In this document: in pieces, positions 1-7,351 of the stretch
Layout: each line of letters opens with the position of its first letter
Numbering within the stretch: position 1 is the stretch's first letter
NCBI GenBank assembly: GCA_030150795.1
Contig: JASLFF010000015.1
Coordinates: 1-12,657, forward strand
From: Terriglobales bacterium
Lineage (GTDB): Bacteria; Acidobacteriota; Terriglobia; Terriglobales; Gp1-AA117
Reading direction: 5' to 3'
DNA length: 12,657 nucleotides
Notes under the pieces: model-generated
Told to the model about the DNA's origin: nothing
Database searches by the model: none
Seen by the model: only the letters and a program-made list of their open reading frames with translations
Translations under genes and position numbers: made by a program

Positions 1-1492
1 CGCCGGTATGCATTTGTATGCCCACGATAAAGCGCGCATTGCGCAAAAGCGCATCCTGCAGTTGGCCCAGCCGCAGCTTCAAGAAAGCTGTGTCATGGTC
101 TTGATCAATGCCGGGCGTGCGGCCATAGCCTTCGTCCAGCATCATCTGTTCGCTGTAATGGGCCCAGCCCTCTGCGTTGGAGCTGCATCCCAGCAGCTTG
201 CGCACTTTTGACGGCGCGTATGGCACCCAGAGGAACTGCGTGTAATGTCCCGGATAAACCTCATGCACCGCCGTGGAGATAATCGTGCCGCGATTGAAGC
301 CCGCCATGTGTTCTTCCACCTCCTCTGGCTTCCATGTCGGCTCCGGCAGCGTGACGTTAAAGAAAGCTTCCTTTGCAACTTTCTCAAACGGTCCGGGCGT
401 GTCCATGGATGCGAACGTAAGAGCGCGGGCAAATGGCGGGGTCTCTTCAACGATGGGCAACACTTCTGATGGCAGTTTGACGATGTGATGCTGGGACAAA
501 AAATCTTTCAACCCGCCGAGCGTATCGCGAAAAGTCTGCAATAGCTTGTCAGGCGCAGGATGGTCTTTTTCCAGTTCCGCCAGGATCTCGCGCGGAGTTT
601 TGTTGGGATCGAGCTTGGCTGCCGTTTCTTTGAATGACTGTTGGTTCAAATGCAGATTGGCCATGCCGATTTCCAGCAATCGAGCCAGAGGGATATCGAC
701 ATCCTCGTCGTACAGCAGTTTCTTACTGTAATTTTCCGCGCCAAGGCGGAAGTCGCCATGTGCCTGCGGCTTCAGATCTTTCTCCATCCATTGGCCATAG
801 CTTTTCAACTCGTCCATCACTTTCTGGTTGGCCGCCTGGAATTGCGCAAGCAGCGCCTGATCTTTTACATCTTTGAAGGCTTCAGGAACGTCTTTCTGGA
901 AAAAGCCGATCAGTCCCGGAATTTGCTCCAGCGCCACATCCACATAAATAGGCGGAGGATTCTTCAGGTTCTGACGCGCTGCCTGAAACACGGCCGGAAC
1001 CTGCTTTTCCCGGGCGATGACGGACTTCAACCGGTCGGCCGGCGGCGCAAACGTGCGCGCCATGATCACGAAGATAGAGTTGGTGATGCCGGAAGAATAC
1101 AGATCAGGGTTCTTTTCCCACTGGCGGATATTTTCCAGCGAGAGTAGACGCGCATTGATGTCATTCAACACCAGCGTATGGTCGACCCGAGTTGCCGCCG
1201 AAAGCTGCAGCGGATCAATCTTGGTGATTACCTTTTGAAAATTCTTTAGCGTTGTGATCTGCTCGTCCAGCGAGCCCTTGGAATAATCTTCCAACTGGCT
1301 GTCATACTGGTGAAATCCCGATGCTGTACCCGCGGAAGGGTTAAATTTGAAGTAGTACTTATCAAAATATTGGTCGGCCAGAGAGTTAAAGACCTTGTCA
1401 TTGTTGGCGGAGTCAGAAGCGGGCATGGCATGGTGCTGGGCCTGTACTGTTAAAGCTACTAACAGCACAGCAAAAAAAGGAATAAATTTCAC
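1..1492 (-). CDS. Exported DUF885 family peptidase-like protein (N-terminal part, runs off left edge)
   Basis: About 497 residues are visible and the C-terminus lies outside the window. I chose the GTG start at 1490-1492 because AGGAG (1498-1502) sits 5 nt upstream and the protein then opens with a clean signal peptide, MKFIPFFAVLLVALTVQA, followed by QHH; the next in-frame Met would cut the signal off. The rest is soluble and helical, as in DUF885 (PF05960), a family of putative zinc-type peptidases. Two family motifs are present: HEVYPGHY at residues 410-417 and EGWAHYSE at 441-448. Their His and Glu residues (H410, E411, H416, E441) look like a metal site. It lies 108 bp downstream of an exported amidohydrolase on the same strand, so co-transcription and joint peptide degradation in the periplasm are plausible. 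The family and export are fairly secure; the substrate is unknown. Confidence 0.88.
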   Translation of the reverse strand, partial: MKFIPFFAVLLVALTVQAQHHAMPASDSANNDKVFNSLADQYFDKYYFKFNPSAGTASGFHQYDSQLEDYSKGSLDEQITTLKNFQKVITKIDPLQLSAATRVDHTLVLNDINARLLSLENIRQWEKNPDLYSSGITNSIFVIMARTFAPPADRLKSVIAREKQVPAVFQAARQNLKNPPPIYVDVALEQIPGLIGFFQKDVPEAFKDVKDQALLAQFQAANQKVMDELKSYGQWMEKDLKPQAHGDFRLGAENYSKKLLYDEDVDIPLARLLEIGMANLHLNQQSFKETAAKLDPNKTPREILAELEKDHPAPDKLLQTFRDTLGGLKDFLSQHHIVKLPSEVLPIVEETPPFARALTFASMDTPGPFEKVAKEAFFNVTLPEPTWKPEEVEEHMAGFNRGTIISTAVHEVYPGHYTQFLWVPYAPSKVRKLLGCSSNAEGWAHYSEQMMLDEGYGRTPGIDQDHDTAFLKLRLGQLQDALLRNARFIVGIQMHTG

Positions 1493-1600
1493 AAGATCTC
1501 CTGCAATTTAAAAATAGTTAGACTTGCGGCGATCCGGGCTGTGAGCGAAGAGATTTAGATGCGCGGGCTCGGATCGTCCGCTGGTTTTCGTCGCTCGAGC

Positions 1601-2893
1601 CTACTTCTGCTTGTACACCGTGCCGCCCTTCATCACCATCACCGGATCTTGCAACAGAGTCACGTCTTTCAGCGGATCTCCGTTCACGGCAATGATGTCG
1701 GCAAAGTTTCCGTTCTCAATGGAGCCGATCTTGGACCATCCCAGCAGATCGGCGGCGTTCACCGTGGCGGTCTGGATGGCCTGAAGCGGCGTCATTCCAA
1801 TCTGCACATACACAGCGAACTCATGCGCGTTCAAGCCATGAGGATACACGGCGGCATCAGTACCGAACGCAATCTTCACGCCTGCGTTGAATGCCTTCTT
1901 GATGTTCTGGCGACTGACGGCTGTTACTTCTTTCATCTTGGTCGCATACATTGCCGGCAAGCCGATTCTGGCCGCGTTTTCGCGCATCCAGTCCGCTAGA
2001 TACAGCGTGGGCACCAGATACGTGCCATTCTTTTTCATCATCGCAATACCGGCATCGTCAATGTAAGAGCCGTGCTCAATTGAATCCACTCCGGCTTCGG
2101 ACGCCCACGCAATTCCCTGTGCGCCGTGCGCATGTGCCGCCACTTTGCGGCCCAGGCGATGCGCGTCGGCAACAATCGCCTTCATTTCTTCCAGCGTGTA
2201 TTGTGAGGCACGCGGATCATCGCCTTTGGAAAGCACACCGCCGGTGGCGCAAACTTTGATCACGTCGGCGCCATATTTAATGATCTCGCGGACTTTGTGC
2301 TGCACGCCTTCCACGCCGTCGGCTGCGCCATCTGACTTGGCGTGCCATTCATACGGCAGCAGGTTCTGGTCGCAATGGCCGCCGGTAATGGAGAGCGCCG
2401 GGCCGCTCGCCATGATGCGCGGGCCGGGAACCATGCCTTCATTGATGGCATCGCGCAACGCGATATCGGTATAGCCGCTGGCGCCCACGTTGCGCACCGT
2501 GGTGAAACCGGCTTCCAAAGTGATCCGCGCATTCTTAGCGCCGATCAGCGCTTCCTTGGGAATTGAAACGCCCAGTTCCTGGTAGCCAAAATTAGGATCG
2601 AACGTCAGATGCGTGTGGGCATCAATCAATCCTGGCAGAAGCGTAGCGTTGGGCAGATTGATTACACCGGCGCCTGCCTGATTGTCGGCCTGAGATCCGC
2701 CGCCCGAAACACTGGTGATCTTGTCGCCATCAATCACGATGGTTACATTGTCGAGCATCTTCCCGGCCTTCACGTCCAGCATGTGGCCGGCATGAATCAC
2801 AACATGCTGCGGTTGCGCGGGCTGAGTAGGTTGTTGAGCAAAAGAGGCGCAGGAGAGGACGAGGGCAAAGAGGAAGAGTTTCAGAGTTTTCAT
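1601..2893 (-). CDS. Exported metal-dependent amidohydrolase (prolidase / imidazolonepropionase-like)
   Basis: A complete 430-residue protein of the amidohydrolase superfamily, whose members hydrolyse amide or peptide bonds with a bimetal centre in a TIM barrel. The expected ligands are all visible: HTH in DAHTHL (H93, H95), a Lys likely to be carboxylated in VIKVCATGG (K213), H256 in AHAHG, H274 in IEHG and D346 in FGTDA. The order matches the Xaa-Pro dipeptidase-like branch (Sgx9260-type), though the exact substrate cannot be read. The open frame extends upstream to 3061, but ATG 2893 is preferred because it begins a signal peptide ([19 protein letters not shown]) and the longer form would overlap the divergent gene. 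C15 could make it a lipoprotein, but the lipobox VLSC is imperfect. There is no Shine-Dalgarno; a TATAAT ends only 12 nt before the ATG, suggesting a near-leaderless mRNA. It is followed by the DUF885 gene. Confidence 0.9.
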   Translation of the reverse strand: MKTLKLFLFALVLSCASFAQQPTQPAQPQHVVIHAGHMLDVKAGKMLDNVTIVIDGDKITSVSGGGSQADNQAGAGVINLPNATLLPGLIDAHTHLTFDPNFGYQELGVSIPKEALIGAKNARITLEAGFTTVRNVGASGYTDIALRDAINEGMVPGPRIMASGPALSITGGHCDQNLLPYEWHAKSDGAADGVEGVQHKVREIIKYGADVIKVCATGGVLSKGDDPRASQYTLEEMKAIVADAHRLGRKVAAHAHGAQGIAWASEAGVDSIEHGSYIDDAGIAMMKKNGTYLVPTLYLADWMRENAARIGLPAMYATKMKEVTAVSRQNIKKAFNAGVKIAFGTDAAVYPHGLNAHEFAVYVQIGMTPLQAIQTATVNAADLLGWSKIGSIENGNFADIIAVNGDPLKDVTLLQDPVMVMKGGTVYKQK

Positions 2894-2905
2894 AAAGACG
2901 GGCGG

Positions 2906-2911
2906 ATTATA
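2906..2911 (-). promoter_or_regulatory. Candidate -10 element of the amidohydrolase gene
   Basis: A perfect TATAAT on the minus strand ends 12 nt before the ATG at 2893, so transcription would start about 4-6 nt upstream of the start codon. No good -35 hexamer exists at 16-18 bp; an imperfect palindrome CAAGACATCTTG (2921-2932) lies there instead. That arrangement would fit an activated or repressed promoter, but this is inference. Confidence 0.4.
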
Positions 2912-2985
2912 ACAGGCCGGCAAGACATCTTGTGGGGCACTTGGTACATCGGTAAGCTCCTGGAAAATCGGTACGCCGTTAGCTT

Positions 2986-3013
2986 TTGATTTATTCTCCG
3001 TGCTGAGTATTAT
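2986..3013 (+). promoter_or_regulatory. Candidate promoter of the tandem-HTH gene
   Basis: TTGATT (2986-2991) and TATTAT (3008-3013) are 16 bp apart and resemble sigma-70 -35 and -10 boxes. The start would fall about 20 nt upstream of the ATG at 3041, leaving room for the AAGGA ribosome site at 3026-3030. It is divergent from the amidohydrolase promoter within the same 147-bp spacer. Confidence 0.4.
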
Positions 3014-3040
3014 GAATGTTCCGCTAAGGACCTTCGAACC

Positions 3041-3496
3041 ATGGCCTCTGAACCAGAACAACCCGAAACCCTAAATACTGACAAATGGATGTCCAAGGGT
3101 GATGCCGCTCGTGCCCGGGGCGTGTCCCGGCAGGCCATTTGGGAACTGGTCAACCGGGGACGATTAACCACCTACCGGTTCAAAGGCAGGGTTTATGTCT
3201 CCCGTGCGGAAGTCTTAAGCTTCGCGCCTCGACCGAGAGGGCTGAAGGAATCGGGGTACGTCAGGGTTAAAACGGTTCGACCCAAGAAGAAAAAGCTTGA
3301 TCCCGCGAAATGGATCTACATTGTCGAGGCCTCGCGCGAAACAGGCCTTCCGCGGCTCGCGATTGTCGATTTGATCCGACGAGGCCGCATAAGAAAGATC
3401 GTCAGCGCGGGCAAGACATACGTATCGCGTGCCGGAATTGAAGAGTTTATGAAGCGCACTCCGGAAGCGAAAAACAGAGCTGCAAAAAAGAAATAA
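3041..3496 (+). CDS. Small basic protein with two tandem excisionase-like HTH domains
   Basis: A 151-residue putative DNA-binding protein. It contains two copies of an excisionase/MerR-like winged helix-turn-helix (HTH_17 style). Copy 1 spans residues 11-61 and copy 2 residues 86-136. They align with no gaps at an offset of 75, sharing 20 identical positions, including W16/W91, G27/G102, R30/R105, RGR at 39-41/114-116 and YVSRA at 52-56/127-131. A basic linker (RPKKKK, 80-85) joins them and the tail ends in KNRAAKKK, both suited to DNA-backbone contact. AAGGA sits 10 nt upstream of the ATG. No integrase or phage gene is nearby, so an excisionase role is unlikely; a local regulator or nucleoid-associated protein is more probable. 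It is transcribed away from the amidohydrolase gene and converges on gyrA. The fold call is confident, the function is not. Confidence 0.82.
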   Translation: MASEPEQPETLNTDKWMSKGDAARARGVSRQAIWELVNRGRLTTYRFKGRVYVSRAEVLSFAPRPRGLKESGYVRVKTVRPKKKKLDPAKWIYIVEASRETGLPRLAIVDLIRRGRIRKIVSAGKTYVSRAGIEEFMKRTPEAKNRAAKKK

Positions 3497-3528
3497 TTCC
3501 GCGCACCAGGTTAGGCCGGTTTGTATTC

Positions 3529-3560
3529 AAAAGAAAAGCTCCCGAAGCACGGGAGCTCTT
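3529..3560. terminator. Bidirectional Rho-independent terminator between tandem-HTH gene and gyrA
   Basis: An 8-bp perfect stem AGCTCCCG (3537-3544) / CGGGAGCT (3550-3557) encloses a 5-nt loop. Read on the minus strand it is followed by TTTCTTTT, a good U-tract, about 25 nt after the gyrA stop. Read on the plus strand it lies about 40 nt after the HTH stop and is followed by the weaker TCTTTATCTCTATTT. It is best as the gyrA terminator and usable in both directions. Confidence 0.87.
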
Positions 3561-3581
3561 TATCTCTATTTGCGCTTCGAC

Positions 3582-6206
3582 TTACTGCAACAGCGTTCCG
3601 TTCGTGTCTTCTTCAGCCTTCTCCTGCAGCACAACGGCTGACGCCACGCGATCGCCTTCTTCCAGATGCAGCAGTCGCACGCCCTGGGTTGAGCGGCCGG
3701 CTTCGCGAATGGTCTTGGTGTCAATGCGGATGATCTTGCCGAACTGACTAATCAGCATGGCTTCAGAAGATTCGTCTACCAGCATGATTCCGACCACGTT
3801 TCCGTTCTTCGCCGTGGTCTTCACGTTGATCACGCCTTTACCGCCGCGCGATTGCAGCCGGTATTCTTCCACCGGAGTACGTTTGCCGTAGCCCTGCTCG
3901 GTCACGCTCAGAATCAGGCTCGGCACAGTCTCTTCCGTTGCCTTGCCGTCTTTGTCTTTGCCATTCGTCTTCTTTGCGTCTTTGGGTGTCACGGCCACGC
4001 CCACGATGTAGTCGTTTTTGTCCAGGTCCATGCCGCGAACGCCATACGCGGGGCGCCCCATCGAGCGCACATCTTCTTCGTCAAAGCGGATCGCCTGGCC
4101 TTCATGTGACGCCAGGAAGACGATCTGATTGCCGTCGGTCAGGCGCACCGCCACGAGTTCATCTTCCTTATCGATGCCGATGGCGATGATTCCGCGCGAC
4201 ATCACGTTGGAGAAGTCCTTTACCGGCGTTTTCTTCACCGTACCTTTTTTCGTGGCAAAGAAGATGTAACGGTTCTCCTCTTCCAGATTACGGACTTCCA
4301 GCAGCGTGCGCACCGTCTCACCCGGTTGCAGCGCCACCAGATTACCAATGTGCTTGCCTTTACCCGCCGCGCCTACGTCCGGCACTTCATACACTTTCAG
4401 CCAATAAACGCGCCCAGTATTGGTGAACACCAGAAGATATGAATGCGTTGAAGCGCTGAAGAGATACTCGACAAAATCTTCTTCCCGCGTCTTCATGCCG
4501 GTTCGACCGGTGCCGCCGCGCCGCTGCTGGCGATACGTGGATTGCGGTGTGCGCTTGAGGTATCCACTATGGGAGACCGTCACGATCACCTGCTCATCGG
4601 CGATCAGGTCTTCCAGCGTGATTTCCGTTGATTCGTCAGTGATCTCAGTACGGCGCTTGTCGCCGAACTGCTCTTTCACTTCTTCCAGCTCTTTCACAAT
4701 CACGCCGCGCAGCTTTTTGTCAGAAGCAAGAATGGATTCCAGTTCGGCAATCTTTCCACGAATCTCTTCCAGTTCTTTCAGGATTTCTTCGGTCGATAGC
4801 CGCGTCAGGCGATATAGCTGCAGTTCCAGGATGGCATCGGCCTGCCGTGGCGATAGCTTTCCTTCCGCCCCGCCCACCTTGGCCTGAATTGCCTTGTCGA
4901 CGATCTTGTATTTTGCCGCCAGCAAATTCTCTTTTGCTTCAGCGCGTGAGCCCGACCCGCGGATGATCTTGATCACTGCATCCATATTATCCAGCGCGAT
5001 TTTGTAGCCTTCTAAAATGTGTTCGCGCTCGCGGGCTTTTTCCAGCAGGTAAACAGTGCGCCGGCGCACCACATCCACGCGGTGGTCGATGAAGTGCTGG
5101 ATCGCCTGCACCAACCCCATCTCTTTCGGCTGACCGTTTACCACGGCCAGGAAGATCATGCTGGAGCTTTCCTGCATCTGCGTGTGCTTGAAAAGCTGGT
5201 TCAGGATGATCTGCGCTTCGGCCCCGCGCTTCAGCTCCACAACGATCCGCATTCCGTCGCGGCCAGACTCATCGCGCACGTCGGAGATATCGTCAATGAC
5301 CTTGTCATTCACTAGCTGTGCAATGCGTTCCACAATCTTGGCTTTGTTTACCTGATAAGGAATTTCCCGCACGATGATCGCTTTGCGTCCCTGATTCAGG
5401 TCTTCAATCGCCGCCTTGGCACGCATCACAAACTTGCCTCGGCCATGGGTGTAAGCGGCTTCAATCCCGCTGCGCCCATAAATGTAAGCGCCGGTCGGAA
5501 AGTCCGGGCCTTTCACGATCTTCAGGATCTCTTTGAGCGGCGTGGCTGGCGCGATGACCAATAAAATCGCCGCTTCCACAATTTCCGTAAGATTATGCGG
5601 AGGAATGTTGGTCGCCATGCCCACGGCGATTCCGTTTGATCCATTCACTAGCAGATTCGGAATTCGTGTTGGCAGGACTGTTGGCTCAACTGTCGATTCG
5701 TCATAATTCGGCGTGAAGTCGACAGTCTCTTTGTCGATATCTTCCATCAACGAGCCGGCAATGCGTTGCAGCCGGCACTCGGTATATCGCATCGCCGCCG
5801 GTGGATCGTTATCCACGGATCCAAAATTTCCCTGGCCGTCAATCAGCGGATAGCGTAGTGAAAAATCCTGCGCCATGCGCACAAGCGTGTCATAGATGGC
5901 TGAGTCGCCGTGAGGATGGTAAAGGCCCATAGCCTGTCCTACCACCTTGGCGCACTTGGTGTATTTCTTGTTGTACTGCAGGCCCATCTCCTGCATTGTG
6001 TATAGAACGCGCCGGTGTACCGGCTTGAGTCCGTCACGCACATCAGGCAGCGCGCGGCCAATAATGACCGACATTGAGTAATCGAGATACGACCGCCGCA
6101 TCTCCTCTTCAATGTTGATGGGTTGTATGTTTCCACCCGTACCACCGGGGCCATCGCCGCCCGGAGGAGGCGTCAACGGTAGCTGCGGATTCTGTTCATC
6201 TGCCAT
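3582..6206 (-). CDS. gyrA: DNA gyrase subunit A
   Basis: A full-length 874-residue GyrA, the breakage-reunion subunit that with GyrB introduces negative supercoils. The catalytic tyrosine is Y141 in [10 protein letters not shown]. The quinolone-resistance region reads [11 protein letters not shown], with S102 and D106 at the positions of E. coli S83 and D87, so it is wild type there. The coiled tower and tail region is followed by the C-terminal beta-pinwheel from about residue 530. The GyrA box is Q561-RRGGTG, with Thr in place of the usual Lys or Arg; a second box-like stretch, QSRGGKG, lies at 785-791. A Lys-rich insert (about 741-761) sits in a pinwheel blade. The N-terminus carries about 19 extra Pro/Gly-rich residues before the conserved INIEEE; no later in-frame Met can replace the start. 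A weak GAGAG lies upstream of the ATG. The gene ends at a strong hairpin terminator. Confidence 0.98.
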   Translation of the reverse strand: MADEQNPQLPLTPPPGGDGPGGTGGNIQPINIEEEMRRSYLDYSMSVIIGRALPDVRDGLKPVHRRVLYTMQEMGLQYNKKYTKCAKVVGQAMGLYHPHGDSAIYDTLVRMAQDFSLRYPLIDGQGNFGSVDNDPPAAMRYTECRLQRIAGSLMEDIDKETVDFTPNYDESTVEPTVLPTRIPNLLVNGSNGIAVGMATNIPPHNLTEIVEAAILLVIAPATPLKEILKIVKGPDFPTGAYIYGRSGIEAAYTHGRGKFVMRAKAAIEDLNQGRKAIIVREIPYQVNKAKIVERIAQLVNDKVIDDISDVRDESGRDGMRIVVELKRGAEAQIILNQLFKHTQMQESSSMIFLAVVNGQPKEMGLVQAIQHFIDHRVDVVRRRTVYLLEKAREREHILEGYKIALDNMDAVIKIIRGSGSRAEAKENLLAAKYKIVDKAIQAKVGGAEGKLSPRQADAILELQLYRLTRLSTEEILKELEEIRGKIAELESILASDKKLRGVIVKELEEVKEQFGDKRRTEITDESTEITLEDLIADEQVIVTVSHSGYLKRTPQSTYRQQRRGGTGRTGMKTREEDFVEYLFSASTHSYLLVFTNTGRVYWLKVYEVPDVGAAGKGKHIGNLVALQPGETVRTLLEVRNLEEENRYIFFATKKGTVKKTPVKDFSNVMSRGIIAIGIDKEDELVAVRLTDGNQIVFLASHEGQAIRFDEEDVRSMGRPAYGVRGMDLDKNDYIVGVAVTPKDAKKTNGKDKDGKATEETVPSLILSVTEQGYGKRTPVEEYRLQSRGGKGVINVKTTAKNGNVVGIMLVDESSEAMLISQFGKIIRIDTKTIREAGRSTQGVRLLHLEEGDRVASAVVLQEKAEEDTNGTLLQ

Positions 6207-6305
6207 GTTTTTCTCTCATTCAGGATGGACGAATTTTCTGCACTCTGCGGGCATTTCCGGCATACCCTGCGACTATGTCGAAATGTGCGCTAAATAGCTG
6301 CATTT

Positions 6306-6342
6306 ACAGGAAGTTATGTGCAAGAGGAATACAGGAAATTAT
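6306..6342 (-). repeat. 12-bp direct repeat in the gyrA leader
   Basis: ACAGGAAGTTAT (6306-6317) and ACAGGAAATTAT (6331-6342) on the plus strand match at 11 of 12 positions and start 25 bp apart. On the minus strand the upstream copy overlaps the proposed gyrA -10 box and the other lies just downstream of the expected transcription start. It could be an operator pair or a duplicated promoter fragment. Confidence 0.5.
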
Positions 6343-6365
6343 AGCATAAAACCATGCAGTGTGGA
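6338..6365 (-). promoter_or_regulatory. Candidate gyrA promoter with extended -10
   Basis: On the minus strand TCCACA (6360-6365, 4 of 6 to TTGACA) is followed after 16 bp by TATAAT (6338-6343), preceded by TGC to give the extended form TGnTATAAT. The predicted start is near 6331, leaving a leader of about 125 nt before the gyrA ATG. It is the best sigma-70 match in this spacer. Confidence 0.5.
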
Positions 6366-6416
6366 ACGCGCTGAAAGCTTACGCGGAGCAGGCATGACCG
6401 CCGGATAAGCAAATTG

Positions 6417-6509
6417 GTAATTGAGTAATTTTGTAATTGAGTAATTTCAAAACGGATGCTTTTTGCCGCCCAGACTTTCAATTACACATTTACCAAATTA
6501 TCCAATTAC
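6417..6509. repeat. Inverted pair of 8-bp-period AT-rich arrays
   Basis: This lies in the 313-bp gene-free stretch 6207-6519. The left arm is four contiguous 8-mers starting at 6417, 6425, 6433 and 6441: GTAATTGA, GTAATTTT, GTAATTGA, GTAATTTC. The right arm has four 8-mers at 6478, 6486, 6494 and 6502 that read, on the minus strand, GTAATTGG, ATAATTTG, GTAAATGT, GTAATTGA. The arms can pair at about 25 of 32 positions around a 29-nt loop. It begins 8 bp after the stop codon of the exported-protein gene, so that transcript could end in or be stabilised by the stem. It could also be a small dispersed repeat or a binding array. Confidence 0.7.
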
Positions 6510-6519
6510 AAAATCCTGC

Positions 6520-7284
6520 TCAATTCAGCTTCATCACCACGCCGCGATCATCATTCGCCTTTAAAGTGGCCGCAGAATCAATTTCATCCATTTGGATTTT
6601 CCTGAGTGTCTTGCTGGAGAAATCAAACAGCGTTCCGTTCATGATGGCGTAGTTCTTGGTCTCAAGCTGGTGACCATCTTTAAAGATGAAAACTGCCGCA
6701 GGGGTCTTGTCTTCAACGGGGACAGCAGCCGGAGGATCGGTCTCGTTATTTGGCTGGGATTGCTTATCAGAGTTTCTTTCTTCCTGCGGCTGGCGTCGAC
6801 GTTCACGGGAATCCATGTAGTGCTCGCCATAACGGCTGCCACCCTGCTGGCTCATGGCGTCTCGAGCGCCTTGCAAATATGCGGCACGCAACTCGTCATC
6901 GCTTCGGTCGTTTGAGGACTGCTGGGAGGCCTGCTGAGCCGGCGCTGGATCGGCAGAACTGCTGTCAGCAACAGACGGATCGGCAACAGAAGGATAGCTT
7001 TCGTCGTTGTAGAAGGGATAGAAAACCGGTATCGGCAAAAATACCTGGCGGTGCGACCGGGGATTGCCAAATCGGCGCAGCGGACCATGGATACGGATTG
7101 AGCGTTGAGGGTGCACCCCAAAAGGTAGCTGAGTAGGTGAAACCACGCTGGCCGGAACGCCATGCTGGCGGCCATCCGCGGTCGGGGACACAACCGAAGC
7201 CGGCGCTCCATGGCTGAAAGTCTGGGCTTGTGACACTTGCAGAGCGAAAGCCAAAAACGAGACAACAAAAACTGATCGCGACAT
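6520..7284 (-). CDS. Exported low-complexity protein with a conserved C-terminal domain
   Basis: A 254-residue protein of unknown function. ATG 7284 is preferred over the upstream ATG at 7311: AGGTGA lies 4 nt before it and the protein then starts with a signal peptide (MSRSVFVVSFLAFALQVSQA, cut before Q21). The mature N-terminus carries two copies of HG[AV]PASVVSPT (residues 25-35 and 41-51), then a PSVADPSVADSSSADP stretch (98-113), a Gln/Ser-rich and charged disordered middle, and a compact C-terminal part (about 196-254) containing VFIFKDG, KNYAI and ANDDRGV. From memory, similar C-terminal segments recur in acidobacterial exported proteins, but no function is known to me. It lies 67 bp downstream of the GT-C-like gene on the same strand and may be co-transcribed. 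Export is well supported; envelope attachment is inference. Confidence 0.78.
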   Translation of the reverse strand: MSRSVFVVSFLAFALQVSQAQTFSHGAPASVVSPTADGRQHGVPASVVSPTQLPFGVHPQRSIRIHGPLRRFGNPRSHRQVFLPIPVFYPFYNDESYPSVADPSVADSSSADPAPAQQASQQSSNDRSDDELRAAYLQGARDAMSQQGGSRYGEHYMDSRERRRQPQEERNSDKQSQPNNETDPPAAVPVEDKTPAAVFIFKDGHQLETKNYAIMNGTLFDFSSKTLRKIQMDEIDSAATLKANDDRGVVMKLN

Positions 7285-7351
7285 AAGGTCACCTGCTAGG
7301 AAACTGGCCATCGACTGCCTGTTAGATATGATAAACCCTTAACCACCGGGG

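Noticed and set aside
641..1147. 168-residue open frame on the plus strand
   Set aside because: It is antisense to the DUF885 gene, whose motifs are clear; no start site or family features.
1531..1588. Inverted repeat GATCCGGGCT / GGCTCGGATC between the amidohydrolase and DUF885 genes
   Set aside because: The stem needs wobble or mismatched pairs, the loop is about 28 nt and no U-tract follows, so it is not a convincing terminator.
2894..3061. Upstream extension of the amidohydrolase reading frame to 3061
   Set aside because: It would bury the signal peptide, overlap the divergent HTH gene and its promoter, and has no recognisable sequence.
3041..3496. Excisionase of an integrated element
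   Set aside because: No integrase, attachment-site repeats or phage genes are nearby, and the protein has two HTH copies unlike a typical short excisionase.
4420..4887. 155-residue Ser-rich open frame on the plus strand
   Set aside because: It lies wholly within gyrA on the other strand and has Ser/Arg-rich shadow composition.
6417..6509. Possible CRISPR array
   Set aside because: Units are 8 bp without spacers and lie in inverted orientation; no cas gene is present.
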